NCBI RefSeq assembly: GCF_014905415.1
Contig: NZ_BNEO01000004.1
Coordinates: 124,001-188,000 of the forward strand
Origin: Virgibacillus salexigens
Lineage (GTDB): Bacteria; Bacillota; Bacilli; Bacillales; Amphibacillaceae
DNA length: 64,000 nucleotides
Reading direction: 5' to 3'
The notes under the pieces were generated by a model. It was not told where the DNA came from. It saw only the letters and a program-made list of their open reading frames with translations, and searched no databases. The position numbers and the translations under genes are program-made. Of this stretch, positions 16,536 through 27,403 are shown one piece after another (the first letter of the stretch is position 1; each line of letters starts with the position of its first letter).

Positions 16536-17263
16536 TGGTGAGTAAATCATTAAAAGATATTCCCTTAGAAGAAATGATACTTTCAGCCCAGCAAGGAGAC
16601 CAGACTGTCCAAAATTATCTATTAAAAACATATCAACCTTTTATTGCAAAATGTGTTTCAGAAGTCTGTAAACGGTATATTGATCCTAAAAAGGATGATG
16701 AATTCAGTATTGGACTTTCAGCTTTTAATGAAGCAATTTTATCCTATTCACCAGAGAGGGGTAGCTCCTTCTTATCCTTTGCAAAACTGGTGATTAAACG
16801 GAAGGTAATTGATTACATTCGGTATGTTCAAAAACGCCCAGCTGCAGTTTCTTTAGATGAAACATATGATGCGGAACAGATGGAAAACCCTACAGAAATT
16901 CTCGCAGTAAAGGAACAGTATCAATTAGAGCAGGATTCATGGTATCGTAAACAAGAAATACTTGATTTTAAAGAAAAGCTAAAACTATATAAAATGAGTT
17001 TAGCTGAATTAACAGAGGTATCGCCGAAACATAGAGATGCCCGTGAATCAGCGATACGAACAGCAAGGGTATTATGTGAAAAGCCTGAGTTAAAAGAGTA
17101 TGTGATAGCGAAACGAAAGTTGCCAATTAAAGAACTGGTAAAAAACGTTGATGTAAGTAAGAAAACACTAGAACGTAATCGAAAATATATATTAGCGATT
17201 TTTATTGTACTTACAGAAGACTATCTATATCTTAAAGACTATTTGAAGGGGGTGGGTCAGTGA
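16535..17263 (+). CDS. sigI: RNA polymerase sigma factor SigI
   Basis: 242 residues, the size of SigI. A sigma-70 region 2-like segment is present (GLSAFNEAILSYSPERGSSFLSFAKLVIKRKVIDYIRY), followed by a C-terminal SigI-specific region with a helix-turn-helix (LPIKELVKNVDVSKKTLERNRKYI) instead of a normal region 4. SigI factors respond to heat and envelope stress, or to extracellular polysaccharide in clostridia. The ATG at 16535 is 10 bases from AGGGGGG. The stop overlaps the rsgI start by 4 bp, the usual sigma/anti-sigma coupling. Confidence 0.93.
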   Translation: MVSKSLKDIPLEEMILSAQQGDQTVQNYLLKTYQPFIAKCVSEVCKRYIDPKKDDEFSIGLSAFNEAILSYSPERGSSFLSFAKLVIKRKVIDYIRYVQKRPAAVSLDETYDAEQMENPTEILAVKEQYQLEQDSWYRKQEILDFKEKLKLYKMSLAELTEVSPKHRDARESAIRTARVLCEKPELKEYVIAKRKLPIKELVKNVDVSKKTLERNRKYILAIFIVLTEDYLYLKDYLKGVGQ

Positions 17264-18486
17264 AGAAAGGGATCATCATGGAACAGCATCGAAAGTATAT
17301 GATTGTTCTTACAGAAGAAGGTGTATTCTATAAGGCAATCCCTGTTAAGAATGTTGAAATTGGAGCTGAAGTTACTTTTAAACCAATCCCAGCACAAAAG
17401 CGTTTTCATTTCTTGTCTCGTGGTCATAAAATGAATATGCCAATGCGTTTACTTGCTTTAGTAAGTATCATGCTTTTATTTGTGCTGCCTTTTTATTTTC
17501 TTATGGATAATAAAAAAACATATGCTTATGTTGGAATAGATATAAATCCCAGTGTAGAATTACAAATCAGTGAAGATTTGCAAGTCCAATCCATTCGTCC
17601 TATTAATAATGATGCTGAAAACATTGTAGGCAAGCTAGGTGAATATCAGGGAAAAGCATTGGAAGATGTAATACATATGATTATGGTTGAAAGTGAAGAG
17701 ACTGGCTTAATTAATAATCAAAAACATATGTTAGTAGGAGTAAGCTTGATTCAAAATAATAAAGGTTCATCTATAATCGAGAGAATGCAACGCTATTTTC
17801 AAGTAGAAGGTTCCGAATGGGATATTGCAACTTATTATGTTCCAGATGAAATCAGGCAGGAAGCAGAAGATAATCACATGTCTATGAATGAAGCGATGGC
17901 TGCGGCAATACAAGAGAAGGATGATACGTTAACTAAAAACACTGATTCAGAAACGAAATTGGATGATGAGGATAGAGCTATTATTAATTCATTTTATAAT
18001 TCTAAAAAAGAAAGTGATTCCGAAAGTAATTCTGAAAAGGTGTCAGAACAAGATTCATTGACGGATCAAACCAATGCTAAGGATAAACAAAAGAATAATC
18101 CACAATCAGAAAATAATAAAGAGCAGCAAGAAAATCCAATACAATCGAAGGCTCCATCAACGTCATCAGCAAAAAATAGTAGTAAAAATGAAGATACCAA
18201 ACAGACAGAAGAGAAAGACCAAGCGAAATCTAAAAAGAAACCTACAAATACAAAAAAGAATGAACATAAACAAACGGATAGGGACAATCATAAATGGGAG
18301 AAAGATAAGCAATGGTATCAAAAGCGCCATCATGATAATGAATATGAAGATGAAAGCGACTACAATTGTGGTCGAGAAGAGAAGAAAAGCCATGGATATA
18401 GACATAAATACGGTGATGATGAAGAAGATACAGATGATGATAAAGAGGATAGAGATGATGAAGATGAAAGAGAGTACGATGATTAA
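17260..18486 (+). CDS. rsgI: Anti-sigma-I factor RsgI
   Basis: 408 residues. The GTG start (MKKGIIMEQHRKYMIVLT) aligns with the RsgI N-terminal anti-sigma domain (about 1-55) and has AAGGGGGTGG upstream. One membrane helix lies near residues 66-85 (LLALVSIMLLFVLPFYFLM), then a conserved extracytoplasmic domain (YAYVGIDINPSVELQI) to about 220. The remainder is a low-complexity tail rich in Lys, Asn, Glu, Gln and finally Asp/Glu, with no recognisable binding module. RsgI holds SigI at the membrane until a signal releases it. The last gene of the pair. Confidence 0.92.
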   Translation: MKKGIIMEQHRKYMIVLTEEGVFYKAIPVKNVEIGAEVTFKPIPAQKRFHFLSRGHKMNMPMRLLALVSIMLLFVLPFYFLMDNKKTYAYVGIDINPSVELQISEDLQVQSIRPINNDAENIVGKLGEYQGKALEDVIHMIMVESEETGLINNQKHMLVGVSLIQNNKGSSIIERMQRYFQVEGSEWDIATYYVPDEIRQEAEDNHMSMNEAMAAAIQEKDDTLTKNTDSETKLDDEDRAIINSFYNSKKESDSESNSEKVSEQDSLTDQTNAKDKQKNNPQSENNKEQQENPIQSKAPSTSSAKNSSKNEDTKQTEEKDQAKSKKKPTNTKKNEHKQTDRDNHKWEKDKQWYQKRHHDNEYEDESDYNCGREEKKSHGYRHKYGDDEEDTDDDKEDRDDEDEREYDD

Positions 18487-18553
18487 ATCGAATTAACGAG
18501 TAGAATAAACAAATGAAGTAACACAGACCATGTGGTAAGGTCTGTGTTACTTT

Positions 18554-18790
18554 TTATACTTTCATCGTAACTGTGGATTCATATTTCATTGCATGATCCA
18601 AGTAATAAAGCAGATTGTCATGAGATTCCATAATTGTTCGTTCATCAAGTGAATAATGAAAAGCGTGCAGAAAATGTTGAATTTTTTTTGAGAGAAGATC
18701 ATCATTTGTTCGTACCATAAGTACAAGCAAATCGTCCCAATGTCCCCAAAGCGTATAGTAAAGTGCTTTATCATAATCAGGAATATCCAT
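18554..18790 (-). CDS. yhdB: YhdB-like small protein
   Basis: 78 residues starting MDIPDYDKALYYTLWGHWDD, with GGAGGGG upstream of the ATG at 18790 (a longer in-frame ORF to 18835 lacks a site). The run LLVLMVRTNDDLLSKKIQHFLHAFHYS matches my recollection of YhdB, a Bacillus protein of unknown function. Soluble, with no signal or membrane helix. Convergent with rsgI. Confidence 0.75.
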   Translation of the reverse strand: MDIPDYDKALYYTLWGHWDDLLVLMVRTNDDLLSKKIQHFLHAFHYSLDERTIMESHDNLLYYLDHAMKYESTVTMKV

Positions 18791-18898
18791 TTTACCCCTC
18801 CTTAAATTGTAAGGGTTATTCCATAGTGTCCCCATATTATATATATATTGTCTGAAACAAAAATGGTGTATTTGCCATAAAAAGGCTAAATAAAAAAA

Positions 18899-18927
18899 GT
18901 ATAATAACTCAACCTTGAATCATACTA
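18899..18927 (+). promoter_or_regulatory. Putative SigG promoter of the YhcN-like lipoprotein
   Basis: GTATA, a 17-base spacer and CATACTA fit the forespore sigma-G pattern (GHATR / CATNHTA) at every defined position. Placement about 28 bp before the ATG and the spore-lipoprotein character of the gene support it. Confidence 0.65.
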
Positions 18928-18954
18928 AGGGCAAAACAAAGGAGGTAAATACAC

Positions 18955-19575
18955 ATGAAAATAAAATTAGTTAGTATTCTTGCTGTACTTGGTATTGTGC
19001 TAATGGGATGTGCCAATACAGATGATAACAACAATAATCCAGACAATGGAGCGGAAGAAAACGCAGAACAAACAAGATATAATAATACTGGCGATGGCAT
19101 GGCAGGTGACCGTGATTATGAGATGAGAAGAACATCGGAGCGAGATCAGGAAAATAATAATGCTGATCGTTATGATGTTTCAAAAGAAGCAGCTGACAAA
19201 ATAACCAATGAAATTGATGAAATTGATCGTGCATACGTTGTAACTACGGATAACAACGCTTACGTTGCGGCAGGTCTAGACAAGAATGATGCAAATACCG
19301 AGAATAAAAATACAGCAGATAATACGAATACAAATAATACAAACACAAATAATGCGGATAACGGAAATGAAGTTACGGATGCAGTAAAATCAAAAATTAA
19401 AGAAATTGTTCAGTCTGTTGATAAAGACATAGATAATGTATATGTCTCAACTAACCCGGATTTTCTTAACTTAACGCAAAATTATGCGGAAGATGTGGAT
19501 AATGGAGAGCCAGTAGAAGGGTTTTTTGATCAATTCGGTAATATGGTTGAACGCTTATTCCCGCAAAATCGTTAA
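18955..19575 (+). CDS. YhcN/YlaJ family sporulation lipoprotein
   Basis: 206 residues. Lipoprotein signal with lipobox VLMGC (Cys near residue 19), then an Asn/Asp/Glu-rich linker. Conserved YhcN/YlaJ stretches follow (SKEAADKITNEIDEIDRAYVVTTDNNAYVAAGL and VTDAVKSKIKEIVQSVDKDIDNVYVSTNPDFL), separated by an Asn/Thr-rich low-complexity insert near residues 115-140. AAAGGAGG precedes the ATG, and a SigG-like promoter lies upstream. The family is found in spore inner membranes and affects outgrowth. Confidence 0.88.
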   Translation: MKIKLVSILAVLGIVLMGCANTDDNNNNPDNGAEENAEQTRYNNTGDGMAGDRDYEMRRTSERDQENNNADRYDVSKEAADKITNEIDEIDRAYVVTTDNNAYVAAGLDKNDANTENKNTADNTNTNNTNTNNADNGNEVTDAVKSKIKEIVQSVDKDIDNVYVSTNPDFLNLTQNYAEDVDNGEPVEGFFDQFGNMVERLFPQNR

Positions 19576-19579
19576 TGAT

Positions 19580-19615
19580 AAACGAGTGGCCCAATTTCAA
19601 GGCTACTCGTTTTTT
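19580..19615 (+). terminator. Terminator after the spore lipoprotein gene
   Basis: AAACGAGTGGCC pairs with GGCTACTCGTTT (12 bp, one G-U pair) and runs into a T-tract. Confidence 0.85.
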
Positions 19616-19712
19616 CTTTTAAAAAATAGGAACTTATTATATAATTATACATATAATTCTTACTATCCATAGTGTTTTAGTAAGGATTAATTTATTTTTG
19701 GAGCTGAAAAAC

Positions 19713-20351
19713 ATGGGGAGAGAGTTTCTATCGATTTTTGATGATTGGGCAAATCAATACGATGACAGTGTGGCAGGGATGGATCCGCAATATGCACGTG
19801 TCTTTGCTAACTACAATCATATTTTAGATACAGTGGTTTCCTATACGGAAGGCAGCGTGTTAGAGTTTGGAATAGGGACTGGGAATTTATCTCAAAAGCT
19901 CATTGAAGCAGGGCATGAGTTTGTCGGAGTTGAACCATCGTTAGCGATGCGTGAAATTGCTAATAAAAAACTTCCAAATGTCCAAATAGTCGAAGGGGAC
20001 TTCCTTCACTTTCCAGCTTTCACAGAAAAGGTAGACACCATTGTAAGCACCTATGCGTTTCATCACTTAACGGATACGGAAAAGGAGAGTGCTATTAAAC
20101 AGTTTTCAGAATTGCTGCCAATAGGTGGAAAAGTAGTATTTGGAGACACCGTGTTCATTACTGAAGAAAAAAAACACAAGGAAATAGATCATGCAAAAAA
20201 ACATGGTTATATGGATCTTGCAGAAGACCTACAACGGGAGTATTATCCAACAGTAACGGTTTTAAAAAGTATCTTCACCTTGTATAATTTTGATATAGCA
20301 ATGAAACAAATGAATGACTTCGTTTGGTTAATCGTAGCTACGAAAAAATAG
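19713..20351 (+). CDS. yrrT: YrrT-like SAM-dependent methyltransferase
   Basis: 212 residues, class I Rossmann methyltransferase with the SAM motif [15 protein letters not shown] near residues 50-64 and an acidic loop VGVEPS. The N-terminus [20 protein letters not shown] is typical of YrrT. The ATG at 19713 follows GGAG; a TTG at 19698 is rejected. In B. subtilis yrrT heads the operon that turns S-adenosylhomocysteine into cysteine. Here luxS, mccA and mccB follow, so the same role is inferred; the methyl acceptor is unknown. Confidence 0.88.
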   Translation: MGREFLSIFDDWANQYDDSVAGMDPQYARVFANYNHILDTVVSYTEGSVLEFGIGTGNLSQKLIEAGHEFVGVEPSLAMREIANKKLPNVQIVEGDFLHFPAFTEKVDTIVSTYAFHHLTDTEKESAIKQFSELLPIGGKVVFGDTVFITEEKKHKEIDHAKKHGYMDLAEDLQREYYPTVTVLKSIFTLYNFDIAMKQMNDFVWLIVATKK

Positions 20352-20376
20352 TATATTTCGAAAAGGAGCGGTTATC

Positions 20377-20838
20377 ATGGCAAAAAAAATGAATGTAGAA
20401 AGTTTTAATCTTGATCATACAAAAGTGAAGGCACCATATGTTCGTTTAGTTGGCGTTACAGAAGGGGCTAATGGGGATAAAGTATATAAATATGATATTC
20501 GGTTTAAACAACCTAATAAGGAACATATGGATATGGATGGATTACACTCCATTGAACATTTAATGGCAGAGAATATCCGTAATCATATGGATAATGTATT
20601 AGATATTGGTCCTATGGGATGCCAGACTGGCTTTTATTTATCTATTATGAATCGTGATCAATATGAGGAAGTATTAGAGGCCTTTGAACACACCTTAAAC
20701 GACGTTCTAGAAGCCCGGGAAGTACCTGCTTGCAATGAGGTACAATGTGGCTGGGCAGCAAATCATAGCTTAGAAGGGGCAAAAAAAATTGCCCAGGAAA
20801 TGTTAGATCATCGGAACGAATGGCATCAAGTATTCTAA
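20377..20838 (+). CDS. luxS: S-ribosylhomocysteine lyase LuxS
   Basis: 153 residues. The metal-binding motif HSIEH is at about residues 57-61, the catalytic cysteine is in MGCQTGFYL near 82, and the third metal ligand Cys is in EVQCGWA near 124. It cleaves S-ribosylhomocysteine to homocysteine and the AI-2 precursor. Placed between yrrT and mccA, homocysteine would pass directly to transsulfuration, so a metabolic recycling role is as likely as signalling. Confidence 0.96.
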   Translation: MAKKMNVESFNLDHTKVKAPYVRLVGVTEGANGDKVYKYDIRFKQPNKEHMDMDGLHSIEHLMAENIRNHMDNVLDIGPMGCQTGFYLSIMNRDQYEEVLEAFEHTLNDVLEAREVPACNEVQCGWAANHSLEGAKKIAQEMLDHRNEWHQVF

Positions 20839-20853
20839 AGGCAGGAGAAATGG

Positions 20854-21771
20854 ATGACAGTTTACAAGTCGATTCAGCATATTATCGGAGATACCCCATT
20901 ACTTGAGTTAACGAACTTTTCATTACCAAAGGATGTCCATTTATATGCTAAATTAGAGTTTCTAAATCCTGGAGGAAGCATTAAGGATCGATTAGGAGTT
21001 GCGTTAATTCAGGATGCCTTAACGAAAGAGAGAATCCATCCAGGTGGTACCATTATTGAACCGACAGCTGGAAATACCGGTATTGGTTTAGCGATTGCGG
21101 CAATATCACATAATCTTTCCGTTATCTTATGTGTACCAGAACATTTTAGTACTGAAAAACAAACACTGATGAGAGCTTTAGGAGCAACGATTGTTTCTAC
21201 TCCTCGGGAATTAGGAATGAAAGGTGCAATACAGAAGGCGGAGCAGTTATTAGGGGAGATACCGAATAGTTACTCTCCACAGCAATTTACTAATGAAGCT
21301 AATCCAACTACCTATTATCAAACAATGGCTCCAGAAATTTGGTCAGACTTAGAAGGGAAAGTAGATATATTTGTTGCTGGAGCAGGGTCTGCTGGAACGT
21401 TTATGGGAACGACCAGATACATGAAAGAAAGGAATAAACAATTAAAAGCGGTTATTGTAGAGCCAGAAGGTTCAATTATTGGCGGTGGTGAGTCTGGGTC
21501 TCATCGGACTGAAGGTATTGGAATGGAATTTTTTCCTGAATATATGGATCATTCCCTGATAGATCTGGTTTATACTGTACCGGATGATAATGCTTTTGAT
21601 TTAGTTAAAACCTTGGCGGAAAAAGAAGGATTACTCGTTGGGAGTTCTTCTGGTTCTGCAATGTATGCCGCACTGAAGGAAGCAGAGCTTGCCTCTCCAG
21701 GCACAACGATTGTGACAGTATTTCCAGATGGAAGTGATCGTTATTTAAGCAAGGATATTTATCCTAGATAA
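20854..21771 (+). CDS. mccA: Cystathionine beta-synthase, O-acetylserine-dependent (MccA)
   Basis: 305 residues, fold-type II PLP enzyme. The PLP lysine is in NPGGSIKDRLG (Lys44), the phosphate loop is TAGNTGIGLA, and VAGAGSAGTFMG follows. Close to cysteine synthase and to B. subtilis MccA (YrhA), which joins O-acetylserine and homocysteine into cystathionine. An AGGAG site lies upstream. Followed 62 bp later by its partner gene. Confidence 0.9.
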   Translation: MTVYKSIQHIIGDTPLLELTNFSLPKDVHLYAKLEFLNPGGSIKDRLGVALIQDALTKERIHPGGTIIEPTAGNTGIGLAIAAISHNLSVILCVPEHFSTEKQTLMRALGATIVSTPRELGMKGAIQKAEQLLGEIPNSYSPQQFTNEANPTTYYQTMAPEIWSDLEGKVDIFVAGAGSAGTFMGTTRYMKERNKQLKAVIVEPEGSIIGGGESGSHRTEGIGMEFFPEYMDHSLIDLVYTVPDDNAFDLVKTLAEKEGLLVGSSSGSAMYAALKEAELASPGTTIVTVFPDGSDRYLSKDIYPR

Positions 21772-21821
21772 AAGAAAAGAATAAGAAAAGCGGTTTTCAA
21801 CTCAGCTGCTTTAATGTATGA

Positions 21822-22967
<1,146 letters not shown>

Positions 22968-22973
22968 ATAGAC

Positions 22974-22997
22974 AAGGCAGCTATTGCTGCCTTTTTT
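22974..22997 (+). terminator. Terminator of the yrrT-mccB operon
   Basis: AAGGCAGC / GCTGCCTT, 8-bp perfect stem, 4-base loop, followed by a T-run. Confidence 0.88.
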
Positions 22998-23086
22998 ATT
23001 ATGTCAGCGGTATTGTCCAATAGGTGTTTTGTAAATGTATATGGTAAAATGATACATATTAGAATTTTCAAGTAGGAGGCTTTCGA

Positions 23087-24457
23087 ATGAGTGAAAAAGC
23101 GCTCGTGTATTTAAAAAATAATCGAGAACAATTACTAAACAAATTATCAAATTTTTTGGAAATTCCGAGTGTAAGTACGGATCGTGCACATAAAGAAGAT
23201 ATTCATCATGCTGCGGATTTTATCGTTACGTATTTACATGATATTGGCTTCGATTTTGCTGAGAAACAAGCAACTTCGGGTCATCCTCTCGTCTATGGCG
23301 AATACAACAGGGCTGGTTCCAATGCGCCAACTGTACTTTTTTATGGCCATTACGATGTACAGCCAGCAGATCCTCTTGAACTATGGGATAGTCATCCATT
23401 TCGGCCAGAAGTAAGAGATGGCCGATTATATGCTCGAGGTGCTAGTGATGATAAGGGACAAGTGTTTATGCATCTTGCTGTATTTGAAGCGTATTTGAAA
23501 GCGGAGGGGAAGCTCCCGCTGAATGTTAAAGTATGTATAGAGGGAGAAGAAGAAATAGGCAGCGAGAATTTATATGAAGTGCTTCACTCAAAAAAAGAAC
23601 AATTCGCGGCAGATTTTGCCGTTATATCCGATTCTGGTATGGTCGCTAAGAATCAACCAACCATCTTATATGGATTGAAAGGCTTTACCGGAATCGAAAT
23701 CAATGTCACTGGCCCGGACCACGATTTACATTCAGGAATGTATGGCGGTGCAATTCGGAATCCATTGATGGCTCTAAGTCATATACTTGCCTCCATGAAG
23801 AACGAAGAAGAAGTGATTACCGTCGAGGGTTTTTATGACGGTGTAGAGCCGCTTGCGGAAGAAGAAAAAAAGCTGATTGATCAGGTTCCAGGAGAAAGCT
23901 ATTCTGAAGCAACAGGAGTTAACGAGACTGCTTCAGAGAAAGGTTACACGGCTAAAGAACATACGATGGGTCGTCCTACATTTGAAGTTAATGGTATGTA
24001 CGGTGGGTATCAAGGAGAAGGAACAAAAACAATTATTCCTTCAACAGCTACAGCTAAGATTACGTGCCGGTTAGTCCCTGGACAAGATCCTGTTAAAATT
24101 CAACAGCTGTTAGAGGAACATGTAATGAATGTTGCCCCTGCAGGAGTTACAGTAGATGTTAAAAAGGAAAAGTTATCTGCGAAAGCTTATAAAGTAGAAC
24201 CAAACCATCCATTAATTACCAAAGCTGCAACTGCCTACACGAAGGCATTTAATAAAGAGACTGTTTTTGTTAGAATGGGTGGATCCATTCCTGTGGTGGA
24301 GTGGATCGAAGCAATCTATCAAATGCCAATTGTATTGTTAGGTTTTGGAACACCAGACGATCGGCTTCATTCGCCAAATGAAAGCTTTCCAATTGATAGT
24401 TTTGATAAAGGGATGGAAACCCTTATATATTATTGGAATGAAGTAGGTAATCAATAA
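23087..24457 (+). CDS. M20 family dipeptidase
   Basis: 456 residues. Metal-binding motifs of M20/M28-type peptidases: YGHYDVQPA (metal His and catalytic Asp), GASDDKGQ, and CIEGEEEIGS with the general-base Glu; a lid domain inserted about 190-330 contains HDLHSGMYGGA. This arrangement matches carnosinase/CNDP-like dipeptidases. Cytosolic: no signal peptide. Start supported by AGGAGG. It stands alone between two terminators. Confidence 0.88.
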   Translation: MSEKALVYLKNNREQLLNKLSNFLEIPSVSTDRAHKEDIHHAADFIVTYLHDIGFDFAEKQATSGHPLVYGEYNRAGSNAPTVLFYGHYDVQPADPLELWDSHPFRPEVRDGRLYARGASDDKGQVFMHLAVFEAYLKAEGKLPLNVKVCIEGEEEIGSENLYEVLHSKKEQFAADFAVISDSGMVAKNQPTILYGLKGFTGIEINVTGPDHDLHSGMYGGAIRNPLMALSHILASMKNEEEVITVEGFYDGVEPLAEEEKKLIDQVPGESYSEATGVNETASEKGYTAKEHTMGRPTFEVNGMYGGYQGEGTKTIIPSTATAKITCRLVPGQDPVKIQQLLEEHVMNVAPAGVTVDVKKEKLSAKAYKVEPNHPLITKAATAYTKAFNKETVFVRMGGSIPVVEWIEAIYQMPIVLLGFGTPDDRLHSPNESFPIDSFDKGMETLIYYWNEVGNQ

Positions 24458-24477
24458 AAGCAGGATTATAAATATTT

Positions 24478-24508
24478 GGGTCCTTTCTCTAGCGGCAAGG
24501 ACCCTTTT
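24478..24508 (+). terminator. Terminator after the dipeptidase gene
   Basis: GGGTCCTT / AAGGACCC stem, 11-base loop, followed by TTTT. Confidence 0.75.
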
Positions 24509-24552
24509 CGTTATTTCCAACTGTAGTTTATTAATGAAAAGGAGGATAACGT

Positions 24553-25311
24553 ATGAAATATGCGGTAGTAACAGGAGTCTCAAGAGGTTTAGGGGAAAGT
24601 GTAGCAAAAAAATTTATGAATCAAGGAGTTCATGTTGTTGGTATTTCACGTAATAAATCCTCTAATTTAGAGGCCTATGCATCCGATAAAAAGGTGAATT
24701 ACACAAATATTAGCTGTGATTTAGGTGATATGGAAGCAGTCAATGAAACAATCGAATCTCTCGCAATGAAACTTACACAAGAGAAACCGACGAGTATCTA
24801 TTTAGTTAACAATGCCGCAGCAATTGAACCAATTGATCATGCAATGAATATTTCCTCATCTGACTTGGCATATCATTTTCAAGTAAATGTATTAGCACCT
24901 ATGGCAACTACGAACATATTTTTAAAATATGCGCATGCAGAAAATGTACCGATGATTGGACTTACCGTTACATCAGGTGCAGCGGAAAAGCCATCATATG
25001 GATGGAGTGCATATTGCAGTTCAAAAGCTAGTATTAATATGTATACGCAAACCGTCGCGTTAGAGCAAGAAAAGTTAGCAACGAAAAACAAAGTTATTGC
25101 ATTTAGTCCAGGTATAATGGATACGGCTATGCAAGAAGCAATTCGCTCGAGCTCAAAAGAATCCTTTGCAGCAGTGGAGAAGTTTAAGGAATACAAGGAC
25201 AAAAACCAATTGAAAAATACAGAGAAGGTTGGTGGAGTGCTTGTAGATATTATGGTTGATGAGTCTAAAATCACGAATGGAAAAATATATCACGTGAACC
25301 AATACTTATAA
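24553..25311 (+). CDS. yueD: YueD-like short-chain dehydrogenase
   Basis: 252 residues, classical SDR fold. Cofactor motif TGVSRGLG at about 7-14, NNAA near 91-94, catalytic YxxxK in SAYCSSKAS. Overall similar to Bacillus YueD, an NADPH-dependent benzil reductase forming (S)-benzoin. The natural substrate is unknown. AAAAGGAGG precedes the ATG. Confidence 0.82.
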   Translation: MKYAVVTGVSRGLGESVAKKFMNQGVHVVGISRNKSSNLEAYASDKKVNYTNISCDLGDMEAVNETIESLAMKLTQEKPTSIYLVNNAAAIEPIDHAMNISSSDLAYHFQVNVLAPMATTNIFLKYAHAENVPMIGLTVTSGAAEKPSYGWSAYCSSKASINMYTQTVALEQEKLATKNKVIAFSPGIMDTAMQEAIRSSSKESFAAVEKFKEYKDKNQLKNTEKVGGVLVDIMVDESKITNGKIYHVNQYL

Positions 25312-25584
25312 TATTTCTTAAAGTTAGGTAGAGAATTTTTTCAAGTTTGATTCCTCGCTAACGAGAAGCCTTTTTGTGTAAACAAATAAGACAAGTAGAG
25401 GGGAAGACATTTAGGTGTCAACGCATCGTTCATTCATTACAACAGTGGGAAATGATAGGTAACGCTACTGCTTGCATATTTAGATGGAGCATGTAAAATT
25501 TAAAGCCCATATAAGCTAATTTCCCTCCCATTATTTTATCTTTAGCATAAAATGAATTATTCAGTGAAAGAGGAGGCGAAATGC

Positions 25585-25716
25585 ATGAGTGAAGGCGGTT
25601 TTGGCTATGGCGGCGGTTTCGCGCTACTTGTAGTATTGTTTATTTTACTAATCATTATTGGTACTGCCTATTCAGATGGTGGTGGCTACGGCGGTGGCTA
25701 TGGCGGCTGTTGCTAA
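25585..25716 (+). CDS. YjcZ family tiny membrane protein
   Basis: 43 residues. Glycine-rich ends (start [11 protein letters not shown], end GGYGGCC) flank one membrane helix [19 protein letters not shown]. This is the pattern of YjcZ-type sporulation peptides common in Bacillaceae. AGGAGG lies 8 bases before the ATG. An ATG four bases earlier opens only a three-codon frame. The rest of the 25312-25756 gap holds no other gene I can support. Confidence 0.85.
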   Translation: MSEGGFGYGGGFALLVVLFILLIIIGTAYSDGGGYGGGYGGCC

Positions 25717-25720
25717 TAAA

Positions 25721-25749
25721 AAATGCAGGGTTTTCCCCTGCATTTTTTT
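25721..25749. terminator. Bidirectional terminator after the YjcZ-like gene
   Basis: AAATGCAGGG / CCCTGCATTT, 10-bp stem, 5-base loop, T-run on the plus side and A-run before the left arm. Shared by the convergent ABC permease gene. Confidence 0.88.
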
Positions 25750-25756
25750 ATTATTT

Positions 25757-27403
25757 CTAGATATAGTGTTGATGTTTTGCTCGAATTTTTGATTGAATTA
25801 GCTTTAATACCAAACCATTGACAAGGACTAAGGCAATCATGATACTAAGAAATGTTAGAAATAGACCATGAATACTAGCTGAATTCCAAATAATTAATAC
25901 AAGCCCACCAAACATTCCAAAATAGATAAAGAGCGCAATCAAACTAATAAATCTTGATTTAAAGACTTCTTGTTCGTCTGTCCAAGTTAATTTTGGATTG
26001 CTGAAGTCCAGATATGTTCCAAAAGTACTTGTTAACCAGCTAGCAATGAACATTAAAATGGCCCAACTTCCAATATATAAGGGAGACAATTGGAATAAAA
26101 AACTTCCGATGATTAGCAATAATCCTATCAATATTAAGTTAAGCAGCCAAGCTGTCATTATTTTATAAAACAGTATTTGTTTTATACTTATCGGAAAATA
26201 CATATGTACAAACCAATTCTTTCCTTCCCTTGAAATGGAAGACAAAGAAGTTGCGTTCGTACCTAGTAAAATAATTGATGCTAAAAACAAAAGTAAAATC
26301 GTTTGTTTGCTTGACAAGTTATCAAAAAAGGCAGCAAAAGCTTCATTGGATGAATCCATCAATAGGATAATTAAGATAAAAATCGGACCAAACAAGCTCT
26401 GTATCACACATTGCAGTAAAAACGAAGGAGTGCGAAAAATCGTTCGTAATTCTTTTCTTATAAATGAAACCCAAATTGGTCGTTGTGTTATAGCTTTTTT
26501 AAATGTATTTTTAGCAACTATTTGCTTTTTCGAATTTCCTGCTCCAAACATTCCTTTTAGATAGGTTTGCTGACCTACCCATAGGAATAAACTGAATAAT
26601 CCAATTGTAAATGCAATAACAGCAAGTAAACAGAGTATTCCTTCCCATGTTCCAGCCCCAGTTAAGGATTTCGTTTGGAAGTAAGCTGGTGGATAGTATG
26701 CAGTAATTTGGTTTAGTAAGCCATCGTTTTTTTGAATGTAATCCGCAAAGTTATTGGTTATCTTATCTGTATCCGTGTTTAGACGGATGAGGACATTTAT
26801 AAAAATAATAAATGCTAAAGATACAATTCCAGCAATTACTTTTGAACGATCTTTGTTTTTAGCAACATTTACAAAACGCATGACAATCATAAGTATAATG
26901 GCTGCAAAACAAAAAGGGACGAACGGCAATAGTATAAAGTTCAAAATCCCATGTATGTAATAGAATATAGAGGCACTGCTCACCCCCCCATAAATGAAGT
27001 AAAAAGGAAGAAACAGGAATCCATTCGTTAAATATAAATATAAAAATGGGTTAGTTGCCTTACCTAATAATAATTGATATGGCTGAAAGGGAAAAGGAAT
27101 GAACGATTGAATATCCTCTGTAAAGTAAAATGTATTCATTATGGTGAAGAAACTCATAAAGAATAGGATTGCATGGATACTAATAAACAATAACCCAAGA
27201 ATAACGGTTTCCTGCCCTATCGGCTGTAAGGATTCGAAAAGAACTGTAACAATACTCCTAATTAACCCAATATATAAGAACACAAATGGAATACAAAAGA
27301 TAAATGCAATTAATAAAATCCACATTTGCGAATGGCTCTTACCAGCTTTCGAGTATTGCATTTTTAGCATGATCCGCATTAAAAGCCAGGTTTTACTCAT
27401 CAT
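25757..27403 (-). CDS. ABC-2 type transporter permease
   Basis: 548 residues with about 14 hydrophobic segments and little soluble sequence. It overlaps the ATP-binding gene by 11 bp, so the two are one transporter. I do not recognise a named homologue. The large permease with a single ATPase resembles ABC exporters of the Ecs/Nat type in layout. ATGs at 27403 and 27400 are both possible; GGAG precedes the first by 7 bases. Confidence 0.82.
   Translation of the reverse strand: MMSKTWLLMRIMLKMQYSKAGKSHSQMWILLIAFIFCIPFVFLYIGLIRSIVTVLFESLQPIGQETVILGLLFISIHAILFFMSFFTIMNTFYFTEDIQSFIPFPFQPYQLLLGKATNPFLYLYLTNGFLFLPFYFIYGGVSSASIFYYIHGILNFILLPFVPFCFAAIILMIVMRFVNVAKNKDRSKVIAGIVSLAFIIFINVLIRLNTDTDKITNNFADYIQKNDGLLNQITAYYPPAYFQTKSLTGAGTWEGILCLLAVIAFTIGLFSLFLWVGQQTYLKGMFGAGNSKKQIVAKNTFKKAITQRPIWVSFIRKELRTIFRTPSFLLQCVIQSLFGPIFILIILLMDSSNEAFAAFFDNLSSKQTILLLFLASIILLGTNATSLSSISREGKNWFVHMYFPISIKQILFYKIMTAWLLNLILIGLLLIIGSFLFQLSPLYIGSWAILMFIASWLTSTFGTYLDFSNPKLTWTDEQEVFKSRFISLIALFIYFGMFGGLVLIIWNSASIHGLFLTFLSIMIALVLVNGLVLKLIQSKIRAKHQHYI

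Noticed and set aside
18154-18486. Acidic and Lys/Asn-rich RsgI tail as a sign of horizontal transfer or frameshift
   Set aside because: The frame is continuous and low-complexity linkers are normal in RsgI proteins.
18074-18496. 140-codon ORF in another frame of rsgI
   Set aside because: Shadow of the low-complexity RsgI tail; Lys/Ile/Met-rich, no ribosome binding site.
24879-25274. 131-codon minus-strand ORF antisense to yueD
   Set aside because: Antisense shadow of a well-supported SDR gene.
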